From the NCBI GenBank assembly GCA_015060965.1, contig SUXN01000005.1, forward strand, positions 1-64,000: a DNA stretch of 64,000 bases, in the 5' to 3' direction. The position numbers were made by a program, and so were the translations under genes. Origin of the DNA: Bacteroidales bacterium. Lineage in GTDB: Bacteria; Bacteroidota; Bacteroidia; Bacteroidales; Bacteroidaceae. Of this stretch, positions 44,531 through 54,402 are shown piece by piece. Position 1 is the first letter of the stretch. Every line of letters begins with the position of its first letter. The notes beneath the pieces are model-generated. The model saw nothing but the letters and a program-made list of their open reading frames with translations. It was not told where the DNA came from and did not search any database.

Positions 44531-45754
44531 TCATTTGCTTCGGCAAATTCTCCTTACCTGACTTGTCACGGCAACCGAATGCAATGCCGCAAACAGAAAT
44601 GCCAGGCCAAATGCCACGCCCCACATCCCAAACAATGATACCGGGACAAAGCCAGGAGAGACATTCACCATAAAATCCGAGAACAACGGATATATCATTG
44701 ATGCAGCAATCGCCGCAACAATCCACACAAACACATCGACAGATAGTGCCAGAAGCTGATAGCATCTTGCAATTTCGCCGACACTGTATCCCAAACAAAA
44801 AAGATTAGCAATCTTTTCTTTGTTCTTCTCAATGAGCAACAGCACGCTCACAACCAACAGCAGGAAAGCAAGGAACGAGAAAACGAAACCGATTCCTATG
44901 ACAACCCACAAAAGAGTGTATACAAACGATTGCAGACGCACGTGCGAGGCATCACCCTCGACAAGATACTCCTTTTCGGCGATATAATCAAATATTGACT
45001 GCTCGAATTCACTCGCATCAGTAGTAAGGACAAGGCGGGCCGGTGCATTGCGTTCATCAGGAGCATACTTCCTGTTCATCTGTTGCAGGAAATCCCAAGG
45101 AACAAGAATCGTATTCAGCTTATTCGAAAAGCCGCACACCTTGGCGTTATAAACAATACTCTTGTCACCCGGCTGGAATATAAGCTTGATGGGGAACACC
45201 TCCACCAGTTCATCACTGAGTTGCGGCAATCCCTTTGAGGCCGCAAAGCCGTAATTATACAGATTCATATAATTACGCGGTATAATCAAGGGAATGGTGT
45301 CACTGTCGGGTGTCGCACTCCACTCTACCGACGATTCACCCACAGGGGTAAAATCCTTCATGACAAACTCATCGGGTACAGCATCAAGAAATATATCGGT
45401 CCTTATCCTTGCTTCACCGATTGCAAACGCAGCCTTCACCTCGAACATCAGTGTATTGAACTCACCTACTGCAGAAACCGATGCAAGGTCCTCAAGTTCC
45501 TCAATCTCTTTCTTTGAGAATGAGGGACGCAATCCCATAAGATTTCCAATGGTATTTGTTGACTTTACAGGCTTCGTAATTACCACACAGCCTTTTGACA
45601 TGAGTTCATCTTCGCCACCGGCAAAAGAGTTGAAATCGGCCAAAGCCTGTGTACCGGCAAGAACAATGACACCTCCTATCAGATTCACGACAATGAACCC
45701 GACTATCTGCCATACGCTGACATTCTGCTTCAAGAGTCTGAACAACAATCTCAT
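44531..45754 (-). CDS. ABC transporter permease, FtsX/MacB-like
   Basis: 407 aa with four likely membrane helices: one at the N-terminus (VGFIVVNLIGGVIVLAG) and three at the C-terminus (LLWVVIGIGFVFSFLAFLLLVVSVLLLI, VFVWIVAAIAASMIYPLF, LFGMWGVAFGLAFLFAALHS), around a periplasmic domain of about 230 aa. The KNKEKIANLFCLGYSVGEI segment is the usual FtsX coupling region. Partner of the ATPase 6 nt upstream. Such transporters act on lipoproteins, peptides or cell-wall enzymes; target unknown. Confidence 0.82.
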   Translation of the reverse strand: MRLLFRLLKQNVSVWQIVGFIVVNLIGGVIVLAGTQALADFNSFAGGEDELMSKGCVVITKPVKSTNTIGNLMGLRPSFSKKEIEELEDLASVSAVGEFNTLMFEVKAAFAIGEARIRTDIFLDAVPDEFVMKDFTPVGESSVEWSATPDSDTIPLIIPRNYMNLYNYGFAASKGLPQLSDELVEVFPIKLIFQPGDKSIVYNAKVCGFSNKLNTILVPWDFLQQMNRKYAPDERNAPARLVLTTDASEFEQSIFDYIAEKEYLVEGDASHVRLQSFVYTLLWVVIGIGFVFSFLAFLLLVVSVLLLIEKNKEKIANLFCLGYSVGEIARCYQLLALSVDVFVWIVAAIAASMIYPLFSDFMVNVSPGFVPVSLFGMWGVAFGLAFLFAALHSVAVTSQVRRICRSK

Positions 45755-45760
45755 TCCTTG

Positions 45761-46420
45761 CTACAAATTATATACATAATCATACTCATAAGGTAACCTG
45801 TACCCTATTGAAGTAACTATGACTCCCACACCATCCTTCTGCTGACGTTCGCGTAACATTTCTGCCATAATGGTTGCATTGTCCCCATCAAGATGGCTTA
45901 TGGGCTCATCAAGCAATATAAAATCAAACGGCTGGCACAATGAGCGTACAAACGCGACTCTCTGTTGCTGACCGAACGACAGTTGTCCGCAAGGAGTGTC
46001 AAGTTTCTCTCCGAGTCCCAGACGTGTCAGCATTGAACGGACATCATCTTCATTGGTATAACCGGTCAGCTGGTTGTTCAACAACACGTTCTCTACCGAT
46101 GAGAGTTCCGGGAAAAGCCTGAGATCCTGAAACATCATCGAGAAGGAGGTACGGCGCAAAGGCACTGCGTCATACTCCTGTAACGGCAATACACCACGGT
46201 TGCTGTCAACTACTGTTATTTGTCCCGTATAATCACTCCGGAGAGCATACAGGAAGGCACAGAAGGAGCTTTTTCCACGGCCGGACCCTGCCTCTACAAG
46301 ATATGATTTACCTTTCAGGAATTCAACGACAGAACCCCAGACTTCTGACGATGCACCGGCATCAGGTACATCGGCAAAAGCCTTGAGGTTTACATCATTG
46401 AATTTAATCCGCTCAATCAT
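45761..46420 (-). CDS. ABC transporter ATP-binding protein (LolD/FtsE-like)
   Basis: 219 aa. Walker A VEAGSGRGKSSFCAFL, Q-loop MMFQDLRLFPELSSVENV, signature LSFGQQQRVAF (Phe where Gly is usual), Walker B FILLDEPISHLD. The switch His is not obvious: the region reads VIVTSIGYRLPYEYDYVY. Pairs with the FtsX-like permease. Together they form a mechanotransmission-type or lipoprotein-type exporter behind the DUF4836 lipoprotein gene. Confidence 0.88.
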   Translation of the reverse strand: MIERIKFNDVNLKAFADVPDAGASSEVWGSVVEFLKGKSYLVEAGSGRGKSSFCAFLYALRSDYTGQITVVDSNRGVLPLQEYDAVPLRRTSFSMMFQDLRLFPELSSVENVLLNNQLTGYTNEDDVRSMLTRLGLGEKLDTPCGQLSFGQQQRVAFVRSLCQPFDFILLDEPISHLDGDNATIMAEMLRERQQKDGVGVIVTSIGYRLPYEYDYVYNL

Positions 46421-46435
46421 TACATGTCCACATTA

Positions 46436-48019
46436 TCAGAAACCGCCCATTACCGCAGATGAGGCAATAGCCATTACCTCATCAACAATCTGCTTGAGGA
46501 AATTTGCATCCTTATCAACCATATTGATTCTGAAGTTGGTTTCTGTCGCATTCTCCATTACGAACTCCACATTCTCAAAAATGCCCAGAACATTCAGAAC
46601 CACCTTACCGTCTGGTGAAATTCTGGTTACCATATCCTTATATAAGGAGACAATGGCTTTGAAATCACCTACAAAACCTGGTTTTTCAAGCGCTGCAAAG
46701 CAATCATTGTCAGTTATATTCCTGTCAAGTGCCTTCAATTCGCCATCCACGACAACCTCGCTATAGATATTCTCGGGAAGTACAAAGATTGCATCATCCT
46801 TATACATCAGATAATAGTCATACCCTCCAGACACAAATTCACCGGAACTACGATCATAGTACCTGTTCAAACCAAGTGCATAAACATCGTTGTCTACCAG
46901 ACTCGAATCCTCGTCGGCCAACAATGCAATAAAAGCATCAAAGGCATCGCGTCCTTTACACTCTACAGCAAACATCATCTGCGGCAACTCCTGAGAACCT
47001 AATTTTTCAGGTTGCAGAACTGCAAACATAATATCACCGGCAAAAGACTTGAGCATTTCCTCGGTAAAGCCAAGTTCCTGTATCATCGGAAGCAGTTCCT
47101 GCATATACTCCGGATACGCTTCGCAAGCCTTTCCGAAGTCGGTTGCGATATTAAGTGTTCCGACAGCATCATAAGGTACAAATCCAAGGAACCTGCCGTC
47201 AGGTTTCATCCAACACGCTTCAATTCTCTTGATATATTCATCCGAAGCAAAAACCTTGGTAGCGACCTCTGAATATCCGTCCTCGAAGTCCAAATCCATG
47301 AGAAAAGAAAGGTCGTAAGAAGCATACATCTCCATAAGGGCCTTCTCATCTTTACTCATGTATCTCCTATTCGATGCAGCATCCATAATTGATGTAAAAT
47401 CAAGGAAAGCCGAAGCGTCGCTGAGAGAAGCAAAGAAGTCGGTATACTTATCGTTATTCACGGCCTGTCTGCCCTTGTCAAGAGTCATATAATATCCTGC
47501 ATCGGCACTACCGCTCTCGCTGAATACCATAACCAGGACTTCTGAGTCAAAAGCAACATCAAGTTCATTATTTCCGGCATAACCCAAATCAACTTTTGTT
47601 ATACCGTTCTCTTCTACAAGTTCCACACCTGTACCGTCAGCAACAGCCTCAAAGACCTCGACAAAACGGTTCTTGTCTGACATTGCCATTGACACAACGA
47701 CCTCTGCCGGATAGACAGCAACAGACATCACCATCGGCTCATCCACATTGATACCCGATTTGGAAGGATCCGTAATGATCTCCCTGAACATATCACGTGA
47801 CTCCTTTGGCATTGTGTTAACCAAAAAATCAAGAGCTGTCCTTACCATAGAAACCTCCATGATTTCCGACTCATTGATCACATTTCCCAAATTTGCCTTT
47901 ACAAGCACTGAAGCACCATCAGGAATCACTTCGTACTGTTTTTTGTTTGAATTCTCACAAGAAACAAAAAACATAGCAAATGCTGAAATCAGCATTAAGA
48001 TAGCTGTATTTTTTCTCAT
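46436..48019 (-). CDS. DUF4836-family lipoprotein
   Basis: 527 aa with a lipoprotein signal (ILMLISAFAMFFVSC, Cys20). Mature part: YEVIPDGASVLVKANLGNVINESEIMEV, then repeats of mixed alpha/beta, and a C-terminal region ending in VDEVMAIASSAVMGGF. DUF4836 proteins are common lipoproteins of Bacteroidales with no known function. It is the first gene of a run with the ABC transporter (16 nt gap), so it may be an accessory or substrate of that transporter. Confidence 0.78.
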   Translation of the reverse strand: MRKNTAILMLISAFAMFFVSCENSNKKQYEVIPDGASVLVKANLGNVINESEIMEVSMVRTALDFLVNTMPKESRDMFREIITDPSKSGINVDEPMVMSVAVYPAEVVVSMAMSDKNRFVEVFEAVADGTGVELVEENGITKVDLGYAGNNELDVAFDSEVLVMVFSESGSADAGYYMTLDKGRQAVNNDKYTDFFASLSDASAFLDFTSIMDAASNRRYMSKDEKALMEMYASYDLSFLMDLDFEDGYSEVATKVFASDEYIKRIEACWMKPDGRFLGFVPYDAVGTLNIATDFGKACEAYPEYMQELLPMIQELGFTEEMLKSFAGDIMFAVLQPEKLGSQELPQMMFAVECKGRDAFDAFIALLADEDSSLVDNDVYALGLNRYYDRSSGEFVSGGYDYYLMYKDDAIFVLPENIYSEVVVDGELKALDRNITDNDCFAALEKPGFVGDFKAIVSLYKDMVTRISPDGKVVLNVLGIFENVEFVMENATETNFRINMVDKDANFLKQIVDEVMAIASSAVMGGF

Positions 48020-48102
48020 TGCAATTATAATTAAAATGACTGAAAACCTCCCGTTAAAGCGGGGATAATAAGATTATTACACTCACGGAAAATATAAAGC
48101 AA

Positions 48103-48130
48103 GTGCATTCCGGCCACAGCCGGAATGCAC
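48103..48130 (-). terminator. hairpin after the beta-galactosidase gene
   Basis: Perfect 11-bp stem GTGCATTCCGG/CCGGAATGCAC around a 6-nt loop, 8 nt beyond the stop codon at 48138. T-run weak on the minus strand. Confidence 0.7.
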
Positions 48131-48137
48131 GAATCGA

Positions 48138-51100
48138 TTACTCCTTAACAATCTCAAACTCCGCACCTGACGCAAAGTCCTGACCGTTCTGTGAACTTGT
48201 GGCAGTAAAACGCACATAACGCGCCTTTACAGCCTTCTTGAACAGTACAGTCTGCTTCTCGGCATTGTTCTGGAACTCACCCTCGGCAACCTGTGTCCAG
48301 TTCTCGCCGTCAACACTAACCTCGAGCTTGTACCCCTTGATGTTACCGTTATTTCCGCTCTGGCGAGGCATATACTTGAAGCCCTTGATTGAAACCTCAT
48401 CGTTTGCATCGAACTCAACCCAGTGAGGATAGTTGGCTACAGTAACAGAGTACATTGAGTGCCAAATTGTAGATGGGTCACCGTCGAGCATCCTGTCAGG
48501 ACCGTTACCCGGCTCCGAACTTGAAGAAGCCTTTACGAGTACAGGTACTGATGTTATCTTGTCGTATGTGTATGTAGCCTTGAGATCAGGTGTAGCCTTC
48601 TCCCAAACAGTGACGCTACCGCCGGCGTTGAGGTCGACAGGCTCGGTATACTTGATAGCCTTACCCTTATTGTTCACCTTATAATATATCTCGGCACCCG
48701 GCTTGTTGCAGTTCATCTTCACAATACCGCGGAGGTCGCGCGAAACAAGTACCGGAGTTGCACCCGAAGCCTTTACATCAGCCTTTGCCACATAGTCGTC
48801 ACCGGCCTTTACAGGACGCATGATGAAGCCCATGATGTTCTCACCGCCCTTTACAAGCTGATGGTCGAGAGCATAACCCTGACCGCAGCTTGCACCGCCG
48901 AGACCTGTCACCTTGGTGTCGATATTGAGCCATGTACCTGAAGATGCAGGCAACTGGTGCGGGTGACCCGCCTCGGTCATCTCAACAGCATTCCAAGGAA
49001 GCGCACTTGTACACATACCCTCTGTTGCAACAAACATCACACCGTTGCCGGCCTCATTTGTGAGCGCTGCCCAACGTACATCCTCGCGGTTAGCCATATC
49101 CTGTGGCTTGGGGAACGGTACGAACTGGTCAGCAACAGTGCTCTTGAACTGCTGCACGAATGCGCCGTCGCAACGGTCGTTGTAGTTGTTCCATGGACCA
49201 CGGCCATAATATGCATAGTTGTTGAGTTCAGAAGGCAACTGAATCTCGAAACCGAGACGTGCGACAATCTGGCTTGCCTCAGAGCCCACAATCACACTGT
49301 TGAGTTCTACTGAGCCGTCGGGATATACAGTCCAGATTCTGTTGGAGATGAAGTGGAACGCATTAGGCGCCATCTCCTGCTCCGACTCTACAATCTGGAA
49401 GCTGCTGTTAGGCAATCGGTTGCATCTTGCCTGATGCTTTGCCTGTGTACGTACGATATACTGGAGAACGACAGAACCGTCCTTATTCTTCTTGCTTGTG
49501 AATGAAAGGACACTGTCCTGCAAGTTGTGCAGACCGATAGCGAACCAGCGGTTGAAGAACCAAGTATCGTTGTCAACCGGTGCACGGAAAGCACTCAGTT
49601 TCATAGACTTGCCACCCTCAAGGATTGTTGTTCCGTCATAATCGACGCTGTAGAACAAGCCCTTGTTGTTGTCAAAGACTATTCTGAATGAATTGTCTGC
49701 ACCTGTGAGGATTGTCTGTGCAGCAGCCTTGTCATTCTCAACGGTTACCTTTGTACCGTTATTTGCTACATCGGCAATGAATGCACTCTTTACAGCCTCC
49801 TTCAAAGGCAGCTGCTCCTCCATCTGCACATAACCCTTCTTTGCCCAAGGCACATCCTTCTTCTGCAGGAACTGCACCTTTACAAAGTACTCCTTGTTTG
49901 CCGCAAACCTTGAACCGTCGAACTTCAGCTTGATATTCTTAGTGCTGCGTGGAGCAATCTTCATGCCCGGCATGAAATAAGAGTCAATCTGCTTGCCATC
50001 CTCCCAAAGAGAAATCTTGATGTCAAGGTCGCACAGGCAGTTGAAGTAACGCTTGTTGAAGATTTCAATCTCACCGTTGTCGAGCATCTTGACACCGACA
50101 TTCTGATAAACCTTCTTTACCTCATAATATTCCGGCTTTGGAGTGTGGTCAGGGAACATCACGCCGTTCATACAGAATGTGAAATCTGTAGGACGGTCAC
50201 CGAAGTCACCACCGTATGCAAAATACCTGCTCTTGCCAATTGAATCATAGTGCAGGAATGCCTGGTCGGTCCAGTCCCAAATGGCACCACCGATGTAGAA
50301 GTTGGTGCTCTCGATAGCCTCCCAGTAGTCGGCAAGACCACCGCCTGCGTTACCCATAGAGTGGGCATACTCCGAGATATGGAAAGGATACTTCACATAC
50401 GGGTTCTTACCCTGTACATCATTGCGTGTATCTGCAATTGAAGGATATTGGTTAGAACCCATATCAACGATGCTGTTGTTACGCTCATACTGAACCGGAC
50501 GTGAAGCATCGAATGCCTTGAGCACATCATAAGCCTTAACGAAGTTCTCGCCCGGACCGGCCTCGTTACCGAGTGACCAGATGCAGACTGAAGGACTGTT
50601 GATTGTTGCATGAGCCATCTCCATCACGCGGGCAATATGGGCATCAAGGAACTCGGGAACATGAGAAAGAGACTCCTTGTCGTAATAATACTCGTGGCTC
50701 TCGATATTGGCCTCGTCCTCAAGATATATTCCGTACTTGTCGCAGAGATAGTACCAGTAAGGAGCATCGGGATAATGCGAGTTACGCACGTGGTTGATGT
50801 TGCCCTGAAGCATGAGGAAAACCTCCTTCTCCATCTGCTCGCGTGTAACATAATGGCCTGTGTGGATATTGTTCTCGTGACGGTTCACACCCTTCATCTT
50901 GATGGGCTTGCCGTTCAGGTAGTAGTAACGACCGGCCAGACCGAACTCGTCGTCCTTGGCCTCAGTCTCGCGGATTTCAATCTCGCGGAATCCCATATAT
51001 GTCGATGCAGTCTCAAGCACCCTGCCCTTCTTGTCAAGCAAAGAGACAACCAATGTATAACGGTTAGGCACCTCGGCGCTCCACTTTGCAGGGTCAGCCA

Positions 51101-52190
51101 CAGGCATATCAAGTTTGACAGTCTCTGTATCACCTGCAAGCAACTGCTCAAGAGGCATTGTCATTGCAGCACCATCAACAATCTCGTTCTCGTCGCTGTA
51201 AAGAGCATTCTTGTAAAGCTGAGCCTTTACCTGATACTTCTTCACCTTCTTTGTAGAGAGGTTACGCACGTCAACCTCAATGTTCGCGACAGCATCCTTG
51301 TACTGCGCGTCAAGGTCAGTGCGCACACGGATGTCGCGGAGCTCGACAGGATTGGTCGATGTCAACGACACTGTGCGGAAGATACCGGGGAGGCGGAACA
51401 TATCCTGCGCCTCAAGGAATGAACCGTCGCTGTTGCGGTAAACCTCAACAGCAACAACGTTCTCGCCCTCAACGAGGTACTTTGTAATATTGAACGCTGC
51501 AAGGTTACGCGAGTTCTTCGAGAAGCCCACATACTTGCCGTTTATCCATAGGTAGAAGAAAGAGTCTACACCGTCGAAGTTGATATATACCTGACGGCCG
51601 TCCCAGTTCTCGGGCACAACAAATGTGCGGCGATAGGAACCTACCTCGTTGCGGTTCTTGTATGTAGCCCACTCCTTTGCAGGCTCACGCATCACACCAC
51701 CCTTCCAGTCGCCTACCGCAACCCGGTGGTGGAAAATAACCTTCTGGTTGGTGTATACAGGAGTACCGTACTTCTGTGAACCGTCATCCTGCAAGCCGTA
51801 CACGTTCCAGTTCATAGGAACCTGCACCTTGTCCCACTTTGACACATCAAAGCCGGGCTTGAAGAAATCTACAGGACGCTCCCACGGGTTACCCACCCAG
51901 TTGAAGCTCCATGTACCGTCGAGAGACATATAATACTCACTGTTCTCGGGCAACACCTTACGTGCCGACTCCTCGCTGCCGAATGTAAAGAACCAAGCCT
52001 TGGGCTGTTCCTTGTTCAGAGCCAACTCTTCGGGAGACTCCCACTCTGCGATACCGGGCTTTTGCCCTTTCTCATAACTGTAGCCACGGGGTGCCTCTAC
52101 ATCACCGTAGGCAAACCCTTTAAGATTCTGCGCATAGCCCATTGATAACGAAAAGGCTGCCAGAACTGCCAATACAAAATGTTTTTTCAT
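48138..52190 (-). CDS. secreted GH2 beta-galactosidase with discoidin-like C-terminal domain
   Basis: 1350 aa from MKKHFVLAVLAAFSLSMGYAQ (signal peptide); the open frame runs upstream to 52343. LacZ-type order: N-terminal sugar-binding domain (WSFNWVGNPWERPVDFF, MNWNVYG), beta-sandwich, then TIM barrel with MKGVNRHENNIHTGHYVT, acid/base Glu543 in CIWSLGNEAGPGE, and nucleophile Glu607 in FHISEYAHSMGNAGG. A beta-galactosidase small-chain-like region follows. The last 150 aa resemble an F5/8 type C module (DPSTIWHSMYS, KGYKLEVSVDGENWTQVAEGEF). It degrades galactosides in the periplasm or at the cell surface. No SusC/D neighbours are seen. Stand-alone gene. Confidence 0.95.
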   Translation of the reverse strand: MKKHFVLAVLAAFSLSMGYAQNLKGFAYGDVEAPRGYSYEKGQKPGIAEWESPEELALNKEQPKAWFFTFGSEESARKVLPENSEYYMSLDGTWSFNWVGNPWERPVDFFKPGFDVSKWDKVQVPMNWNVYGLQDDGSQKYGTPVYTNQKVIFHHRVAVGDWKGGVMREPAKEWATYKNRNEVGSYRRTFVVPENWDGRQVYINFDGVDSFFYLWINGKYVGFSKNSRNLAAFNITKYLVEGENVVAVEVYRNSDGSFLEAQDMFRLPGIFRTVSLTSTNPVELRDIRVRTDLDAQYKDAVANIEVDVRNLSTKKVKKYQVKAQLYKNALYSDENEIVDGAAMTMPLEQLLAGDTETVKLDMPVADPAKWSAEVPNRYTLVVSLLDKKGRVLETASTYMGFREIEIRETEAKDDEFGLAGRYYYLNGKPIKMKGVNRHENNIHTGHYVTREQMEKEVFLMLQGNINHVRNSHYPDAPYWYYLCDKYGIYLEDEANIESHEYYYDKESLSHVPEFLDAHIARVMEMAHATINSPSVCIWSLGNEAGPGENFVKAYDVLKAFDASRPVQYERNNSIVDMGSNQYPSIADTRNDVQGKNPYVKYPFHISEYAHSMGNAGGGLADYWEAIESTNFYIGGAIWDWTDQAFLHYDSIGKSRYFAYGGDFGDRPTDFTFCMNGVMFPDHTPKPEYYEVKKVYQNVGVKMLDNGEIEIFNKRYFNCLCDLDIKISLWEDGKQIDSYFMPGMKIAPRSTKNIKLKFDGSRFAANKEYFVKVQFLQKKDVPWAKKGYVQMEEQLPLKEAVKSAFIADVANNGTKVTVENDKAAAQTILTGADNSFRIVFDNNKGLFYSVDYDGTTILEGGKSMKLSAFRAPVDNDTWFFNRWFAIGLHNLQDSVLSFTSKKNKDGSVVLQYIVRTQAKHQARCNRLPNSSFQIVESEQEMAPNAFHFISNRIWTVYPDGSVELNSVIVGSEASQIVARLGFEIQLPSELNNYAYYGRGPWNNYNDRCDGAFVQQFKSTVADQFVPFPKPQDMANREDVRWAALTNEAGNGVMFVATEGMCTSALPWNAVEMTEAGHPHQLPASSGTWLNIDTKVTGLGGASCGQGYALDHQLVKGGENIMGFIMRPVKAGDDYVAKADVKASGATPVLVSRDLRGIVKMNCNKPGAEIYYKVNNKGKAIKYTEPVDLNAGGSVTVWEKATPDLKATYTYDKITSVPVLVKASSSSEPGNGPDRMLDGDPSTIWHSMYSVTVANYPHWVEFDANDEVSIKGFKYMPRQSGNNGNIKGYKLEVSVDGENWTQVAEGEFQNNAEKQTVLFKKAVKARYVRFTATSSQNGQDFASGAEFEIVKE

Positions 52191-52571
52191 AAATATGGTT
52201 TTAAATTCATTAAAATCCCCATCAACAATGAAAAGCGCGCGTACGCGCACGTATGTAAAACTTTGTAAAAATAACATTATTTCTTGAAAGAATAAAATTT
52301 TCCACAAACAATAATTCCGCACACTACAGACACCGGCATTCATGACACATACAGGTAAGAATCATTTCGCATAGCATCATCGGTAAATATATTTTACAAA
52401 CAACATTCTATATAAATTAAGAAAGATTACCATATGGGAAAATACGGTACTGATAAGAATCGGAAAAGATAAAGGCACACACCGCATACAACGGTACAAT
52501 ACTTTATTGCATATAAAAAAATAAAAGCTACCTATGGCAGCTTTTATTATGCATCATCAATACAGGTGCTA
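52191..52571. other. intergenic stretch upstream of the beta-galactosidase gene
   Basis: No gene seen. A perfect 12-bp palindrome GCGCGTACGCGC lies at 52237-52248, about 47 nt before the beta-galactosidase start, and could be an operator or leader hairpin. No consensus -7 element found on the minus strand. A terminator for the next gene lies at its right end. Confidence 0.45.
52515..52547 (-). terminator. rho-independent terminator of the histone-like gene
   Basis: 12-bp stem with one mismatch (52521-52532 and 52536-52547), loop TAT; on the minus strand it is followed by TTTTTTTATATG. Confidence 0.85.
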
Positions 52572-52745
52572 TTACTTAGCAGCCTCGAGAGAAGCCTTAC
52601 GGAAAGCCTTCATAGCCTTCTCGAGCTCCAAAGAAGCCTTACGTGCGCGTGTACCTGCAGCCTTGTTACCCTTCTCAGCCTGAGCTGTTGCGTCAGCTGC
52701 AAATGCAGCATAAGTCTCCTGAATTTTCTCAATCAATTCTTTCAT
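52572..52745 (-). CDS. histone H1-like DNA-binding protein
   Basis: 57 aa from MKELIEKIQETYAAFAADATA; an ATG 42 nt upstream is ignored. Lys/Ala-rich helix (ASLELEKAMKAFRKASLEAAK) preceded by KGNKAAGTRARK. This is the small Hc1/histone-H1-like family found in almost all Bacteroidales, thought to bind DNA without sequence preference. Own promoter (TATCTTTG) and own strong terminator, so probably highly expressed alone. Confidence 0.92.
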   Translation of the reverse strand: MKELIEKIQETYAAFAADATAQAEKGNKAAGTRARKASLELEKAMKAFRKASLEAAK

Positions 52746-52775
52746 AACAATTTCAATTATAAGGTTAATGATGTA

Positions 52776-52783
52776 CAAAGATA
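52776..52783 (-). promoter_or_regulatory. -7 element for the histone-like gene
   Basis: Minus strand TATCTTTG (52783-52776), about 30 nt before the start codon. The nearest TTG is 16 nt further, so the -33 is imperfect. Confidence 0.55.
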
Positions 52784-52787
52784 ACAA

Positions 52788-53150
52788 AATTTAGAATAAC
52801 AAGGCATAATTGCCTTTTTTTTTGCACCAAATCAGCAAAAAAGCCAGTTTTTTCACGTATCAGGCATAAAAAAAACAGCCATAACATCAGACTCAAGCCC
52901 AAAATACAGCCTGAGCACAATAAAACAAAGATAATTACAAACACTAAGCAATGTGAACTTTATACAAGCAATCTTGTTTTATATTAAAAGATTGAGACTA
53001 TGCAGACACGCCGCACAAAACAAGGCCATGACACAAGCAAAGATAACGACTTTAAAAGAAAATATTTTACATACAACCACGCTGACATTATTTTGGATCT
53101 CCATTACAGAATACAAGAATCTCCTTTTTCCGATTGTACAACAGATATGA
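52788..53150. other. gene-free AT-rich stretch
   Basis: AT-rich region between the histone-like gene and the kinase fusion. An open frame of 65 codons (52953-53150) lacks a convincing protein pattern. No structured element recognised. Confidence 0.4.
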
Positions 53151-53182
53151 TTGTATATTTTAAGTAAATTTCATATCTTTGC
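53151..53182 (+). promoter_or_regulatory. promoter for the cytidylyltransferase-kinase fusion gene
   Basis: TTG (53151-53153), 20-nt spacer, perfect -7 TATCTTTGC (53174-53182). The best consensus match in the window; leader about 58 nt. Confidence 0.8.
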
Positions 53183-53246
53183 ACTGAATATCAAGCAAAG
53201 CCATTGAAATGGCTTATCTCAATTTCAAGAATTAAAACATTTAGCA

Positions 53247-54383
53247 ATGAGCAAGAAAGTATTTGTATCCGGTTGCTACGATATGCTCCACTCCGGACAC
53301 GTTGCATTCTTTAAGGAGGCGGCCTCACACGGCGACCTTTATGTAGGTATCGGTTCCGACGCGACCATCCGCGAACTAAAGGACCGTAAGACCATCAACA
53401 CCGAGCGCGAGCGCCTTTATATGGTAAAAGCCATCAGATATGTAAAGGACGCGTTCGTCAATAGCGGAAGCGGCATCCTGGACTTCGCCGAGGATGTAAA
53501 GCGCCTGAAGCCGGATATTTTCTTTGTGAACAGCGACGGATATACCCCTGGCAAAAAGCGTTTCTGCGAAGAGAACGGCATTGAACTCGTTGTCAGCACA
53601 CGTATACCCGAGGCCGGACTACCCACACGTTCTACCACAGCCCTCCGTCAGGAGTGCAACATACCCTACCGCATTGACCTTGCAGGCGGTTGGCTCGACC
53701 AGCCCTATGTAAGCAAGCACCATGGCGGCCCGGTACTTACTATAAGCATTGAGCCCGACTACGACTTCAACAACCGTGGCGGTATGAGCACATCATCACG
53801 CAAAGCCGCTATCGAAATGTGGCACGTAGATATCCCAGAGGGTGACCGCGAGACACTTGCAAAAATGGTATTCCGTTACGAGAACCCACCGGGAAGCCCA
53901 TATATCAGCGGTTCACAGGATGCAATCGGAATTGTCATGCCCGGATTGAACAGGCTCAACTATGACGGCGGCTACTGGCCCGAAAGCATTGAAACCGTCA
54001 AAGACACTGCGATACTCGACTTCATCGAGAAGAACCTTTGGCTCATCCCCCTTGCACCACGTGAGAACGGATACGACGTGCTTGCCGAGACACACATAAA
54101 CAAGGAGAATGCACGTGCACTCGCCGAAGCAGCCGACGAATGTTGGAAAGCAATTAACGCGCAGGATGTAGACGCCTGGGGCAAGGCCTGCACAGCATCA
54201 TTCGATGCACAGGTGGCAATGTTCCCCAACATGATTTCCCCCCACGTACAGAAGGCCATTGACGAGTACAAGGACAACGTAAAGGGATACAAGATTACCG
54301 GCGCAGGCGGTGGCGGATACCTTGTCATCGTAAACGACAAACCAATCCAGAATGCCATCCAGATAAGGATAAGACGCAATTAA
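53247..54383 (+). CDS. cytidylyltransferase-like domain fused to a GHMP kinase
   Basis: 378 aa. Residues 1-135: nucleotidyltransferase with VSGCYDMLHSGHVAFFKEA (HxGH at 15-18), VGIGSD, NTERERLYMVKAIRYV and LPTRSTTALR. Residues 138-378: GHMP kinase with IPYRIDLAGGWLDQPYVS (139-156), GGMSTSSRKAAIE (178-190, the place of the ATP-binding GLGSSAA loop), SGSQDAIGIV (221-230), and the C-terminal GYKITGAGGGGYLVIV (347-362). It would phosphorylate a sugar or alditol and activate it with a nucleotide, an HldE-like two-step logic in another fold and order. Substrate unknown. Single gene with strong promoter and terminator. Confidence 0.87.
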   Translation: MSKKVFVSGCYDMLHSGHVAFFKEAASHGDLYVGIGSDATIRELKDRKTINTERERLYMVKAIRYVKDAFVNSGSGILDFAEDVKRLKPDIFFVNSDGYTPGKKRFCEENGIELVVSTRIPEAGLPTRSTTALRQECNIPYRIDLAGGWLDQPYVSKHHGGPVLTISIEPDYDFNNRGGMSTSSRKAAIEMWHVDIPEGDRETLAKMVFRYENPPGSPYISGSQDAIGIVMPGLNRLNYDGGYWPESIETVKDTAILDFIEKNLWLIPLAPRENGYDVLAETHINKENARALAEAADECWKAINAQDVDAWGKACTASFDAQVAMFPNMISPHVQKAIDEYKDNVKGYKITGAGGGGYLVIVNDKPIQNAIQIRIRRN

Positions 54384-54402
54384 ATAAAACTTGAAAACAA
54401 TG

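Noticed and set aside
52953-53150. 65-codon frame before the kinase fusion
   Set aside because: No ribosome site, composition not gene-like; the kinase gene promoter begins at its end.
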